Origin: an uncultured Duncaniella sp.
GTDB lineage: Bacteria > Bacteroidota > Bacteroidia > Bacteroidales > Muribaculaceae
DNA length: 64,000 bases
NCBI GenBank assembly: GCA_958352885.1
Contig: CATWQI010000012.1
Coordinates: 6,915-70,914 of the forward strand
Reading direction: 5' to 3'
Program-made: the position numbers and the translations under genes
In this document: positions 25,471 through 36,100 of the stretch, piece after piece
Position numbering within the stretch: the stretch's first letter is position 1
Layout of the letters: every line of letters starts with the position of its first letter
Notes under the pieces: model-generated
What the model was told of the DNA's origin: nothing
Seen by the model: only the letters and a program-made list of their open reading frames with translations
The model's database searches: none

Positions 25471-27453
25471 TTAGAATCCGGGGTTGTTTTTCAGATTGGG
25501 ATTCTTAGTAAGTTCACCGTTTGGCAAAGGCTGATAGTAATAGCGGGTGTCGTAGGTGAAGATATAGTTGAATCCGGCACGAGGTTCTGTATAACGGACA
25601 TCAAAAAAATATTTATTACCGTCTGTGGCAAAGAATGGCATCAATATACGGTAACGAGTGTTATTTTGTTCGTCATAGAGTATACGCCAGCGACGTAAAT
25701 CCCAGTAAGTATGATTCTCAAATGCCAGTTCTTTTCTGCGTTCACGACGTATGATGTCAGTTGTGTTAAGTTCTGATTTGGATGTAAGCAGTTCCGCCCC
25801 GGCTCTCTCCCTTACAAGATTGATACATTTGAAGGCATCCTCGAGATAATCAGTCCCGTCAGCGGATGTCGGTTTCCCAAGTCTTACGAGTTCATATGCC
25901 GCTTCAGCTCGGTTGAGCAAAACTTCAGCATAACGGATATCAATCCAGTGTTGAGTGGATGTTGCTCCGGAATTGTCAGCGAGATTCGGGTCAAGATATT
26001 TACGCAGATAAGTACCACCGATGTTTCCGAAGTTCCATCCATTTACAGGACCGTTCGGGCCGGTAACATTTATGCTGCTGACAGGAGTTGCTCCCGGATA
26101 TGGGATATAAGGAGTGGCGAGTTGTACAGTAGGGCCGTTAAATCCTGCGCTTAACATCAGGCCGGGAATGCCAAGGTTCTCATAAGGTGATGTTTCACCC
26201 TCGCGAATCAGACGCTCTATGCCGTTGCCAATTGGATTGGTGTATAAGCCACGACGAATCTCAATATGCTGCCCTTTGAATGTTGACATCGGCAGGATGA
26301 CGGTGCCGAGTAGACGAGGTTCGGCATTAGCGAAAGCATCCATCGGATTGTCATATAATTTATAGTGACCATTTTCGTCAAGAAATTCGAAGCGACCGTT
26401 GTTGTCAAGTTCGATGCCGTCAAACATTTCTATGAAATCGACCGTAGGGCTAACTTCTGAATCGTTACCTCCTGTTGAGGTCTGGCGTGGCTGTACGGAA
26501 TTGTCATATTCGTGCATGGACATTTTCTCTTTGTAGTAGCGGGCAAATATTGTTTCGGTATTTGCGCTGCTCTCATCAAGAAACAGGGCTGTGAAGTTTT
26601 CAGCTTGAGCCGACGGATTTCCGGCTGTCCACTTTTGTTTATATAGCGAGTATGGACCGTTCTCAACAATTTTAGCGGCCTCATATGCCTGTTCAAAGAA
26701 GTAAGCTGCCCGCTCTGATTCAATACCGCATATACGTTTGTCCTTAAAAGTTTCGCTAACCGTGTTGTATCGTGCTATAGAGCCGGCATACAGCATGGCT
26801 CGTGATTTCAGTGCAGCTGCCACATATCGGTTTGCCCGTCCGGAAGGAGAAGAATCCGACATGAATTCAATCGCACGGTCGAGGTCTTGTCCGATGAATG
26901 TCCAGCATTCATCTTCCGAGTAACGGGGAATCCATGTGTCTTCGAGGGAGGCATTGGACGGATAGTCTATGACATGGTCAATAACGGGTACACCTCCAAA
27001 ACGTTTTACAAGTGCGAAGTAGCAGTATGCTCTTACAAAATATCCTTCACCAATGTAGTTATTGTACTCGTCCTCCGTGAATCGGTCACGATATTGAGGC
27101 ATTACTTCAAGATATGTGTTAGCCTCGCGAATATATTGGTAGATTTTGTCCCACATGCCTGTGCCGGGTTCAGCGGTAGCAGACTGAGTATCACGACCCA
27201 CAGCTTCGCCTGTGGCGCAGCACATCTGACGATACAATGCGCCTCCGGTGTTAAGACCATGTTCAAAACTATATCTGAAATCCTCCATTGGCAGAGTGCT
27301 GTACATTCGAGCGAGATAGCTCTCCACTCCATCCTTGTTGCCAAATATATCCTGCTCATTGAAGATGTTTTTTGGCGGGATGTCCATATCGGTGCATGCC
27401 GAGAGGAAACCGGCACACAGGGCTATCATAAGGAAATATCTAAAATTTTTCAT
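25471..27453 (-). CDS. SusD/RagB-family glycan-binding lipoprotein
   Basis: A 660-aa lipoprotein with signal MKNFRYFLMIALCAGFLSAC (lipobox LSAC). Features are the N-terminal SusD TPR region (YIREANTYLEVMPQYRDRFTEDEYNNYIGEG followed by FVRAYCYFALVKRFGGVPVI), an internal TPR segment (ALKSRAMLYAGSIA) and the C-terminal RagB block (WIDIRYAEVLLNRAEAAYEL, INLVRERAGA, IRRERRKELAFENHTYWDLRRW). It would cap the SusC barrel and bind the incoming mannose glycan. It starts 12 bp after the SusC stop. At 660 aa it is longer than typical SusD proteins (about 500-600), mainly in the middle. Confidence 0.95.
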   Translation of the reverse strand: MKNFRYFLMIALCAGFLSACTDMDIPPKNIFNEQDIFGNKDGVESYLARMYSTLPMEDFRYSFEHGLNTGGALYRQMCCATGEAVGRDTQSATAEPGTGMWDKIYQYIREANTYLEVMPQYRDRFTEDEYNNYIGEGYFVRAYCYFALVKRFGGVPVIDHVIDYPSNASLEDTWIPRYSEDECWTFIGQDLDRAIEFMSDSSPSGRANRYVAAALKSRAMLYAGSIARYNTVSETFKDKRICGIESERAAYFFEQAYEAAKIVENGPYSLYKQKWTAGNPSAQAENFTALFLDESSANTETIFARYYKEKMSMHEYDNSVQPRQTSTGGNDSEVSPTVDFIEMFDGIELDNNGRFEFLDENGHYKLYDNPMDAFANAEPRLLGTVILPMSTFKGQHIEIRRGLYTNPIGNGIERLIREGETSPYENLGIPGLMLSAGFNGPTVQLATPYIPYPGATPVSSINVTGPNGPVNGWNFGNIGGTYLRKYLDPNLADNSGATSTQHWIDIRYAEVLLNRAEAAYELVRLGKPTSADGTDYLEDAFKCINLVRERAGAELLTSKSELNTTDIIRRERRKELAFENHTYWDLRRWRILYDEQNNTRYRILMPFFATDGNKYFFDVRYTEPRAGFNYIFTYDTRYYYQPLPNGELTKNPNLKNNPGF

Positions 27454-27465
27454 TGTGTCGAGTGG

Positions 27466-30400
27466 TTAAAATTTAACATTCAGACCGACAGTATAGGTCT
27501 TATTGATAGGATAATAATATCCCAGATTGCTTACGCCTCCATCGGTAGGATGCATGTAAAATTCAGGGTCGAGATATTTGAGACCACTGAATGTAATCAG
27601 ATTGTATCCGCTTACATAGAATCTCACATTGCTAATGCCGGCCTTTCTGGTCCATTTGTGAGGTAGGGTATAACCCAATTCGATATTTTTGAGTCGCAGA
27701 TAGCGTGCATTTTGCAGTGCATGTTCCGAGTTGGAATTAGGAGTCGAGCCTGTATAGCCATACTCTCCTGCAATCCATTTGGTTGACGGATCATAAGGAT
27801 TGGCTTGCGGGTCGGCGGGATGCCAGCGGTCCATATGTTCGGCAATGGCATTGGTCTGTGACCAGAGTGGCTCAAGTAGAAATTCTCGAGGAGTGATATA
27901 GCGGTTACCTGCTCCTTGAAACAGCATTGACAGATCTATACCCTTCCATTCACCACTGAGTGTCACACCGAAGTTGAGTAGCGGTACCAGGCCGGTGTCT
28001 GCTATCGGATGTACGTCGAGGTCGTTAATCATGCCGTCACCGTTCCAGTCCTCATATAGATAATCGCCCAGTATGCTTCCACGTCCGATATATACGGGAC
28101 TGTAGTAAATCTGATTCCAATCGGTGATACGACCGTCCGCTCCGTATCCCCACCAGATATTGTTGTAACGGTCATTGACATTTTGTCGCCAGTTGAGGTA
28201 GGAATTGCCGGCCTTAGCCTGCTCATAGTATAGAGTCTTGCGGCGCGTATATGATATATTGCCTTTGATTGAATAGGAGAAATCACCGATACGATTGTGA
28301 TGTCCGAGTTCAATCTCGAAACCACTGTCACAGTCGCTGTTGAGATTTTCTTTAGGCAGACTTGCTCCGACACTGCCGGGAAGGCTGAGATTGCGTGTGG
28401 CGTAGAGTCCGTCTCGTGTCCGTTTGAACCAGTCGAATGTGAACGTAAGGCGATTGTTCCAGGCTCCGAGGTCAACGCCGATATCCCATGTCTTCATTGT
28501 ATACCAGGTGATATTACGGTTTGCGATACCTTTAGGGTTGGATCCATTGACAAAATTATCGCCAAATATGGAACCGCCTGGAAGTTGATATATGTTTCCA
28601 CTTACAGGGTAGTTGTATCCGGTAAGGAACTCATAATTCAGTCCTGAATCATCACCGGTCTTGCCGTATGACCCACGGATTTTAAAATTTTCAATAAATT
28701 TTAACGGGGAGTCATGCCAGAATTTTTCTTGTGACACTCGCCATCCAACAGATGCTGACGGGAAGAAGCCCCAGCGATTTGAACCGGCTGGGAAGCGTGA
28801 AGAACCGTCATAACGGAAGATAAATTCGGCAAGATATTTACCATCGTAAGCATAGCTAAAACGTCCGGCGACTGACTGGTAGGCGTAATCATAGAGGGCT
28901 GATGCGCTTGAACTCTGATTAAACTGCTGCGTCTCGGTAATGCCGACGAATACTTCAGGTACAGGTAGCATGAGCTCGCGGCTGCCATAGAAATTGTCAC
29001 CTTCCTTGTGCGTATTCTCGAAAAGAACCATTCCTGACACGGCATGATTGCCAAAGCGCTGGTCATAGCCGAGTTGTGCATGCCACTGTACGTGGGTCTT
29101 GCCATAATAATTACGCTGAACAGAGTAATTGCCATCGGTCATACCCTGGGAGAAGTGGGTTGGTTTGCCTTGGGCCGTGTATGTGTCAAAGGCCTTCTTG
29201 AAAAATTTGTTATCGTTCTGGATATAATCATAGCTGAAAAATCCTTTGGCATAAAGACCTTTCAAAAACGGTGCGTCATAGCGTAGCGAGATGCTTGACT
29301 GAAGCCATCGGCTGATGAGATTCTGCCATCCGTTAGTATCCTTGTCTGCCATAGCAAGCGGATTGATGATGCTTGCATTATCATCCTTGGTGTGATACAA
29401 TCCAGCAGCTTCGTCATAGTAGAACGGTTGGAGAGGAGTGAATAGCCATGTGCTTCGAACAATATCGCTTGTGCCATAGCTTGTGAGAGTGCGCTTGTCG
29501 ATATGACCGCCAAGATTTACGTCAAGGGTCAGTCCGTCTGCTATTTTTGCAGATATATTGCTGCGCATGGTGTATTTATCGTAGTTTACAGGATTGTTTT
29601 TAAGGAAACTTTCCTGGTATTGATACCCGAGGCTGGTATAGAAACTCATCCTGTCATTTCCACCGCTCGCACTTATAGTGTGCTGAGTCTGAGGAGCACT
29701 GTCGCGAAATACTGCGCCGAGCCAGTTGTAGGATGGGATATCTCCACGACGTGCTGCAGCGATATCTTCGACACTGTAAAACGGTGTGGGATTGGTAGCG
29801 TCGACATTGTGCATGTTATATTTCTCGTTGTACAGCGTCATCCAGTCTGCCCCGCTTACAAGATTGGGAAAATTGGATGGTTTCTGCCATCCTACATTGC
29901 CTGAATAGCTAATGTTGGTTTTTCCTGAGGAACCTTTCTTTGTGGTGATGAGCACAACTCCATTGCCACCCTTGACACCATATATTGCAGCTGACGCATC
30001 CTTCAGAACTGAAATGGTCTCAATGTCCTCCGGGTCGATCCGTGACATATTGTCGCGTGGCACACCGTCTATTACCACAAGCGGAGTGCCAAATCCGCGT
30101 ATGTCCATTGATGTCTCGAATGTTCCTGGTTCGGAAGAGTTCTGCCGTACGCGTAATCCGGCTATTTTACCGGTGAGCATATTCTGGACATTCTCATTTT
30201 TTGTGGTGATAATCTCTTTGTTTGAGATAGATGATACCGCACCGGAAAGGGTCTCTTTCTTTTGTGTTCCGTAACCAACCACAACCACCTCGTCAAGAGC
30301 GAGGTCTTTTTCGTGTAAAATTATGCTATAGTTTTTTCTGTCGGGAGTAATTTTTATTTCGGCATCATCGTATCCGAGATACGATATGTTCAGTACATTG

Positions 30401-30627
30401 CCGGCTGACACTGTGAGTGCAAATTTCCCTTCCATGTCAGTGGCTACTCCGTTATGAGAGGTCTTGTTAAGAACGGTGGCACCTATTATAGGTTCTCCAT
30501 TTGGGTCGGAAACTGTTCCAGTTATGGAGAAAGAGCCTTGTTGTGCATGCGTGTATCCTGTCGTTAGCGAGAAAACTGCGCATAGACATGCTGTTACAAG
30601 CCTGTTGATGAATTTTGGAGCTTTCAT
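27466..30627 (-). CDS. SusC/RagA-family TonB-dependent outer-membrane transporter
   Basis: A 1053-aa protein with a signal peptide ending near THAQ. The N-terminal carboxypeptidase-regulatory-like domain (about residues 34-118) has FSITGTVSDPNGEPIIGATV. The plug follows with the SusC signature DEVVVVGYGTQKKETLSGAV, IAGLRV and DIRGFGTPLVVIDGVPRD...IETISVLKDASAAIYGVKGGNGVVLITTKKG. The barrel ends in the expected aromatic residue (VKF). With SusD it would import oligosaccharides, here probably mannose-rich, using TonB. It lacks an STN signalling domain, so it is not an anti-sigma-type transducer. A 135-bp gap with no recognisable promoter separates it from the upstream GH92 gene. Confidence 0.96.
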   Translation of the reverse strand: MKAPKFINRLVTACLCAVFSLTTGYTHAQQGSFSITGTVSDPNGEPIIGATVLNKTSHNGVATDMEGKFALTVSAGNVLNISYLGYDDAEIKITPDRKNYSIILHEKDLALDEVVVVGYGTQKKETLSGAVSSISNKEIITTKNENVQNMLTGKIAGLRVRQNSSEPGTFETSMDIRGFGTPLVVIDGVPRDNMSRIDPEDIETISVLKDASAAIYGVKGGNGVVLITTKKGSSGKTNISYSGNVGWQKPSNFPNLVSGADWMTLYNEKYNMHNVDATNPTPFYSVEDIAAARRGDIPSYNWLGAVFRDSAPQTQHTISASGGNDRMSFYTSLGYQYQESFLKNNPVNYDKYTMRSNISAKIADGLTLDVNLGGHIDKRTLTSYGTSDIVRSTWLFTPLQPFYYDEAAGLYHTKDDNASIINPLAMADKDTNGWQNLISRWLQSSISLRYDAPFLKGLYAKGFFSYDYIQNDNKFFKKAFDTYTAQGKPTHFSQGMTDGNYSVQRNYYGKTHVQWHAQLGYDQRFGNHAVSGMVLFENTHKEGDNFYGSRELMLPVPEVFVGITETQQFNQSSSASALYDYAYQSVAGRFSYAYDGKYLAEFIFRYDGSSRFPAGSNRWGFFPSASVGWRVSQEKFWHDSPLKFIENFKIRGSYGKTGDDSGLNYEFLTGYNYPVSGNIYQLPGGSIFGDNFVNGSNPKGIANRNITWYTMKTWDIGVDLGAWNNRLTFTFDWFKRTRDGLYATRNLSLPGSVGASLPKENLNSDCDSGFEIELGHHNRIGDFSYSIKGNISYTRRKTLYYEQAKAGNSYLNWRQNVNDRYNNIWWGYGADGRITDWNQIYYSPVYIGRGSILGDYLYEDWNGDGMINDLDVHPIADTGLVPLLNFGVTLSGEWKGIDLSMLFQGAGNRYITPREFLLEPLWSQTNAIAEHMDRWHPADPQANPYDPSTKWIAGEYGYTGSTPNSNSEHALQNARYLRLKNIELGYTLPHKWTRKAGISNVRFYVSGYNLITFSGLKYLDPEFYMHPTDGGVSNLGYYYPINKTYTVGLNVKF

Positions 30628-30654
30628 TATTTTTAAGGTATGATTTAGTTTTTT

Positions 30655-30673
30655 CCGGCTCTACGGTTGCCGG
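30655..30673 (-). other. Small hairpin in the susC leader
   Basis: CCGGC (30655-30659) and GCCGG (30669-30673) flank a 9-nt loop in the 135-bp gap before susC. On the minus strand the stem is followed by AAAAAAC rather than T residues, so it is not a terminator for the upstream GH92 gene. It may mark an RNA processing or regulatory site. Confidence 0.3.
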
Positions 30674-30762
30674 CACCGATTGATTAGGGCATTGTCTGAG
30701 GTGATTAATTAATGATGTTTTCTAATAATGTTTGGGTAGTTGAATTAGGGTATTGATATTTA

Positions 30763-33123
30763 TTAATGTGTTAAATGCTCATTGGGATTTGCGCCAAGGC
30801 TGATCGAGAGGTTCCCTCCTTTAGCGACTTCGGCAAAGGGGAGCTGTATGCTTTTGATTGACTTGCCGTTTAGTGTCATTGTTTGGATATAGTCATTGTC
30901 AGACGTGTTGTTTACAGTCTCGATAACAAATTCCTTTCCACTATGATATTGAGGGTTCAGTGTGATTGTTACTTTATCAAATAGCGGGCTGCCTATTTGG
31001 AATGACGGGTTGGGAGCGGTCAGACCTTTGGCGTCAAATAATCCGATTGAAGCCAAGACAAACCATGCCCCGAGCTGACCCTGGTCCTCGTCTTGTCCAT
31101 ATCCATAACCATGTATGCCTTCGATTCCATAAAACTCACGACATATTGTGCGCATCCATTTCTGTGACAGCCATGGTTTGCCTGAAAAATTAAAAAGAGC
31201 CGAGATATGGAGATTTGGTTGATTACCATGATTGTAATAACTTTTGAGCCCTGAGAATGCGTCAATTTCTTTACCTCCGCCGAAGATACTTTCTCTTGAA
31301 ATTATGAATGTGCTGTCGAGACGGTTATTGAATTCATCGCGACCCACCATTGATACAAGTTTGTCAATATGATGAGGTACATAGTAAGTATATTGTATGG
31401 CGTTTCCTTCCTGAAAACCTATCCAAGGAGCATAAGGATCGAAGTCTGTGATAAAACTTCCGTCCTCGCAGCGTGGACGCATAAGCTTTGTGCCGGTGTC
31501 AAACAGTTTCTTCCATCCGGTCGAAAGATGCGACAGCTTTTTATAATCATCTTTGCGCCCGAGCGAACGTGCCATTTGAGCCACAGCATATGAACTGAGA
31601 CAATACTCAAGAGTATGAGATGCCGAGAATCCGGACCCGCGAGTTGTGGTCTGCATATGGAGCTCAGGAGAGTATGGAGAGTAACCGCGTGTCACGAACT
31701 GGCCCACATCAAGTTTGCCTGCACCTGCAGGGCGGTCCATGCTGCATATCTCGTTTTTGAGCGCTGCCTCATATCCGAGATTTATATCGAAATTACGGAT
31801 ACCTACGTTATAAGCAGCTGCGATGGCAAGCCCCGTGAAATTGGTACCGACCCCCGATACATATTTACTGCATGCTATGCCGTCGCCAAGCCAGCCGGCA
31901 TCTTTGTAAACAAGCAGTTGGCTTGAAATCCAATCGGCATAATACTCGGGCCATGCAAGACTCCAAAACTGTGTGAGGTTCCAGTATCCGCCCCATATCG
32001 CATCGGTATTGTAATGATTGTGGACTGGTTTACCGGTTTCATCTGTGGCAATATGTCCTATTGAGCCGTTGTTGGCAGGATATGCTCCGTTCACATCATT
32101 TGCAAGTCCGCGACCGAGAAGGGCGTGAAACATACCGGTGTAGAATTTTACACGATTCTCGTATTGTCCACCTTCTACACGGATACGACCGAGTGCATTT
32201 TCCCATTCTTCATGAGCTCTCGCTCTGGCGCTGTCAAATGTCATGTCAGAGGCTTCATGTGTGAGGTTTGTTCTGGCATTCTCTACAGAGGTGTACGAAA
32301 GACCGACCTTCACACCTACATCCTGGCGTGATTGCGTGTCAAATGTGAGATATAATCCGGCTCCGGGACCACTGGCGGAGCGTTGTCCGTCGTATTTTTT
32401 ATTATTGATAAAAGAGCCGAATGATGTGGGGGTGGCATCAAGTCGGGCGCTGAAGAACATTTTTACGTTGGCTCCCTTCTGGTAGATGTCAACATACACA
32501 GGCTGTGTAACTACCCAACCTTCTACGCATCCGTCTGCTGTCAGTTCGACATAAGCGTCGCTTACAGGTCCGCTCTCCCCCATGCGGGTGCCGATGTTGA
32601 ATATGAGATTAGATTCCTTGCCTGCCGGATAAGTGTAACGGTGAAACCCGACACGCTTGGTCGCTGTCAGTTCAGCAATGATATCATAGTCTTTCAGTAC
32701 TACAGAATAGTAACCCGGACGTGCTGTTTCGTCAGCATGGTCAAATCGTGAGCGGTATCCGCTATCAGGGTTATCAAGCTCACCGGGGACTGTAATGACT
32801 TTTCCTACTGTGGGGGCTATGACAATGCCACCCACTTGAAATTCGTGAAAATTGGCAAATCCCTCAATTGAAGTATGACGAAAATCATATCCTACCGCTT
32901 GCCAACCGCCAGGGTTGCCGAGATGCCCGTCAGTGGTTGGTGCAAGTTTAGCCATACCGAATGGGACTGCAGCCGGAGTGAAGAAAAACCAGCGCGAATG
33001 GGCAGAGCCTATAAGTGGATTGACATAGTCTGTCAATGATTCTCCACTGTCAGCAGCTCTTGAGCCGGAAATCGAGCCAACACATGCAATCAGTAATAAG
33101 AGCGTTTTTTTGAGTTTCAGCAT
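30763..33123 (-). CDS. GH92-family alpha-mannosidase
   Basis: A 786-aa secreted enzyme with an N-terminal signal peptide (cleavage near SRA/AD). The GH92 domain begins with LTDYVNPLIGSAHSRWFFFTPAAVPFGMAKLAP and contains WGGYWNLTQFWSLAWPEYYADW, YNHGNQPNLHI and QDEDQGQLGAWFVLASIGLF. GH92 enzymes are calcium-dependent, inverting exo-alpha-mannosidases, usually acting on alpha-1,2, 1,3 or 1,4 links. The usual NDDxGQ catalytic-base motif is here DED-QGQ (Asp678-Glu679-Asp680). It follows the GH38 gene by 10 bp in the same operon. No lipobox is evident, so it is probably periplasmic. Confidence 0.93.
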   Translation of the reverse strand: MLKLKKTLLLLIACVGSISGSRAADSGESLTDYVNPLIGSAHSRWFFFTPAAVPFGMAKLAPTTDGHLGNPGGWQAVGYDFRHTSIEGFANFHEFQVGGIVIAPTVGKVITVPGELDNPDSGYRSRFDHADETARPGYYSVVLKDYDIIAELTATKRVGFHRYTYPAGKESNLIFNIGTRMGESGPVSDAYVELTADGCVEGWVVTQPVYVDIYQKGANVKMFFSARLDATPTSFGSFINNKKYDGQRSASGPGAGLYLTFDTQSRQDVGVKVGLSYTSVENARTNLTHEASDMTFDSARARAHEEWENALGRIRVEGGQYENRVKFYTGMFHALLGRGLANDVNGAYPANNGSIGHIATDETGKPVHNHYNTDAIWGGYWNLTQFWSLAWPEYYADWISSQLLVYKDAGWLGDGIACSKYVSGVGTNFTGLAIAAAYNVGIRNFDINLGYEAALKNEICSMDRPAGAGKLDVGQFVTRGYSPYSPELHMQTTTRGSGFSASHTLEYCLSSYAVAQMARSLGRKDDYKKLSHLSTGWKKLFDTGTKLMRPRCEDGSFITDFDPYAPWIGFQEGNAIQYTYYVPHHIDKLVSMVGRDEFNNRLDSTFIISRESIFGGGKEIDAFSGLKSYYNHGNQPNLHISALFNFSGKPWLSQKWMRTICREFYGIEGIHGYGYGQDEDQGQLGAWFVLASIGLFDAKGLTAPNPSFQIGSPLFDKVTITLNPQYHSGKEFVIETVNNTSDNDYIQTMTLNGKSIKSIQLPFAEVAKGGNLSISLGANPNEHLTH

Positions 33124-33133
33124 ACGGATATAT

Positions 33134-36100
33134 TTATTTTACAGTTACTTTAATCATGGTATATTCATAAGGTTTCAGCCATATGTCAGAGGGGTTAATC
33201 TGTGACAAAGGCGTTTCTCGCCAATCGCAACGAGCGACATTTTCAGCTTGTATACTTCCCCAGACCATGGACGTATGAGCGGTTTCTTTATCCATATTAT
33301 GTAGCCTGATAATATATCCGGATCCGTCTTTAGCTTGAGTGATGCCGGAGACTGCAATCTTATGGTTGCCTGTAAGTCTGAAGAGTTGTCTTGCGGGGGT
33401 ATCTTTGTCGGAGCGGAATGTGACAAGCGGATGTTCACGCTCTTGTCCTCGCTGTTTCAAGCAGAGATCATGAGGATTAGCCGGTTCGATGGTGTAATGA
33501 AATGTGGTACGACCTCCTTGTGATGCCTTATAGTTTGTTCCCCATGTATTGGTCATGACCCATGAATATACGACAGGCGATAGTTGAGCCATGCGCCACC
33601 ATCCGTAGCCATGGCGTGGATTAAGTCTGTAATCCTCCCCTGATGTGGAGCCAAATTCAACAAAGGGTGCGTCAACCGATGTCAGGCATACACCATGTTC
33701 AAGGTCGCTGACTGACAGAGCGTTCTGTATTGAATAGTAGTGTTTGTTGACACCTGATAACTGTTCGCGCTCAGGATGCATCTCGCTCATAGGCAAATCG
33801 ATTGAAAGGTCGGGATTCGGGAAGTTGAACGGGAATACAAATCTGACATTTTCTTTGTTCAAGATATCCTGCTTTTCGAGAACGTTTGCGATGTCAACGC
33901 GTTGCAATCCACGATATAAGGATATATACCGTATCAGTGAATCACAACCGGGGGCATCCGATACAATTCGTAGCGTAGCCCTAACCGGACCGTTGTCCAC
34001 GAGGGTTATGCTTCTGACAGGAGAGGATGTAACCGGGTTGACTGACCTGTGTCCGGAATAATGATACATGTTCAAACCTTCGTCTGCCACATATTCAAAA
34101 TCATCACCAGGTATCTTCAATGACTTTATAGTTCCATTTTGTGGCTCAATCTTTACTCTGACAAGTCCGTTGTCAAGAATATCGTTGGAATAAGCCATGG
34201 AATCATGGGTTTTCTCGGTGTTACGTCGTTTTGTTGATTTGACAATCTTATACACGACCGAAGATAGCGGTGGTACATCTTTGGCAATAAATGTAAATCG
34301 TCCGTCGTGTAGGCGTTGAATGTCAATATTTTTGCCTTCATGGTCAACCAGGGATTCGCATTTAGCGTCAAATGGACCGTCAAACACTACAGCGTCAGTA
34401 CGCATCCAAGATGTAGTGTTGGCTACATGGATGTATCTGCCGTCATTTTTTGTCGGTATGGATTTATTGAAAAGACGAGTGGATTGGATGTGCGCACTAT
34501 CGGCGAACATCTTTTTCCCGGACCATAAATCTTTCGTGAATCTGGAGTTGGGTTCTTGACCGCTTCCGGCCGCTCCCCATGTATGCTCAGAAAAGAGCGA
34601 GACATTTTTCCATGCTTCGTTGAAGCTATTATGAGGAAAGTTATTGGCATTACCATACATGCACCATAGAATGCCAGTCGAGGCAAGACGGGCAGCACTC
34701 ATGCGATTCATGGCTGTCTCATATGCAGTGGAAGCAGCTCCGTCCTCCCAGGTGGGAGTCATATCGCCGGCATATGTGGGTAATATATTCCCATATTCCT
34801 GTTCAAATGCTTCAAAAAATTCTCGCGATGTTGATATGCAGAAGTGAGGTGAGTCGTATTTTTCATTCCATTCTTTTATCACGTCAGGCATAAGTTCGTC
34901 CGGAGGTCCGTTGTCACCATGTACAGTGTAGCGCAGGTAACAAGTATTATAAGGGAAACGGTCGGTTTCAAGTTCCTGTAGATATTCCCAAATCGGTTCT
35001 ACGCCACATACTGAAAGTCGTCCTGCAAGCCAGCCATGGAACCAAGAGTAGCCACGTCCGGCTTCCCAAACAAGTACTTTGTCGGTGCCTGATTGCGATT
35101 GCCAGTAGAAAGGTCTGTCGCCCCAGTCAATATGCATGGCGGCAGCGCGGTCATTGCCAATTTTGCCATAAAATGGTACGTAATTTGGACCGGGTGAATA
35201 ATATTTTATACCGTTTTGAGCCATCGCTGTCACGAGTCCCCATGTCTGGCCTGGAACATCGCTCATCATAGAAGTCGTACAAGGTATGCCTGTCATCTTT
35301 TCTATCAGATGAGCATCGTCAAAATAATGCATTAGCTCCTCCTGTCGGCTTATGCCTGTGAGCTGGCTGCCGATTGATGCATCGACACAAATGTCACCAT
35401 TTTTAATGGCTTCTATCACACGCTGGGCCTTCGGGCTTCCGGCGTATTGGTCAAGATAACCTTTTATGGACCAAGTTGCCTCAGTGTTCCATTTGTATTT
35501 GGCTCCCCGAGGATAGTGGCGAGTGCGTTCAGCAAGTTCAATTGCTCTCTCAAGGTTGCGCCATTGTAGTTTCATGACATCATTCTGACGATGTGTATAG
35601 CCTATGTCCTGGTGGGAATGAGGAAAAAAGGCTACAGTCCATTTACGGGCAGCCGGGACTTCTGAAATATCAGATATGTTTCCCTGTCGGCTTGACAACG
35701 AGATTTTAAGAGTAGTTTTTTCAGTAATGTATCCGGCTGGAAATGTACAATTACATTGGGTGAGACCATCCGGTGAAGGAGCGAGTGGCATTTCCCATTT
35801 ATGGTTGCCAAGTTCGAATGACAGTTTGCCTCCTGTATATAGCGGCTTGTCAAAAGTGACATGAAATTCTCGTTTAGGCCCTTCGGGACTCTTGATATAT
35901 CCTTGCGAAAAATAGGGCGTAAGCTTGTCTATACGTCCCAGTTTGTGATCGGGTATTTTCTTGGATGTGTAAAATCTTATTTCAGCAAGTCCGTAATAAT
36001 CAGGGTTTTGATGCATATCTGCCGCCTCGCGCATTATTATCGGATTATTTCTGTCATAATGATTTCCTTCGCCATCAGCAGCTGCGGTTATACAGATATA

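Noticed and set aside
26887..27666. 259-codon open frame on the plus strand
   Set aside because: It lies antisense across the susD start and susC end, has Cys/Ile/His-rich composition unlike a real protein, and shows no family motif or start signal.
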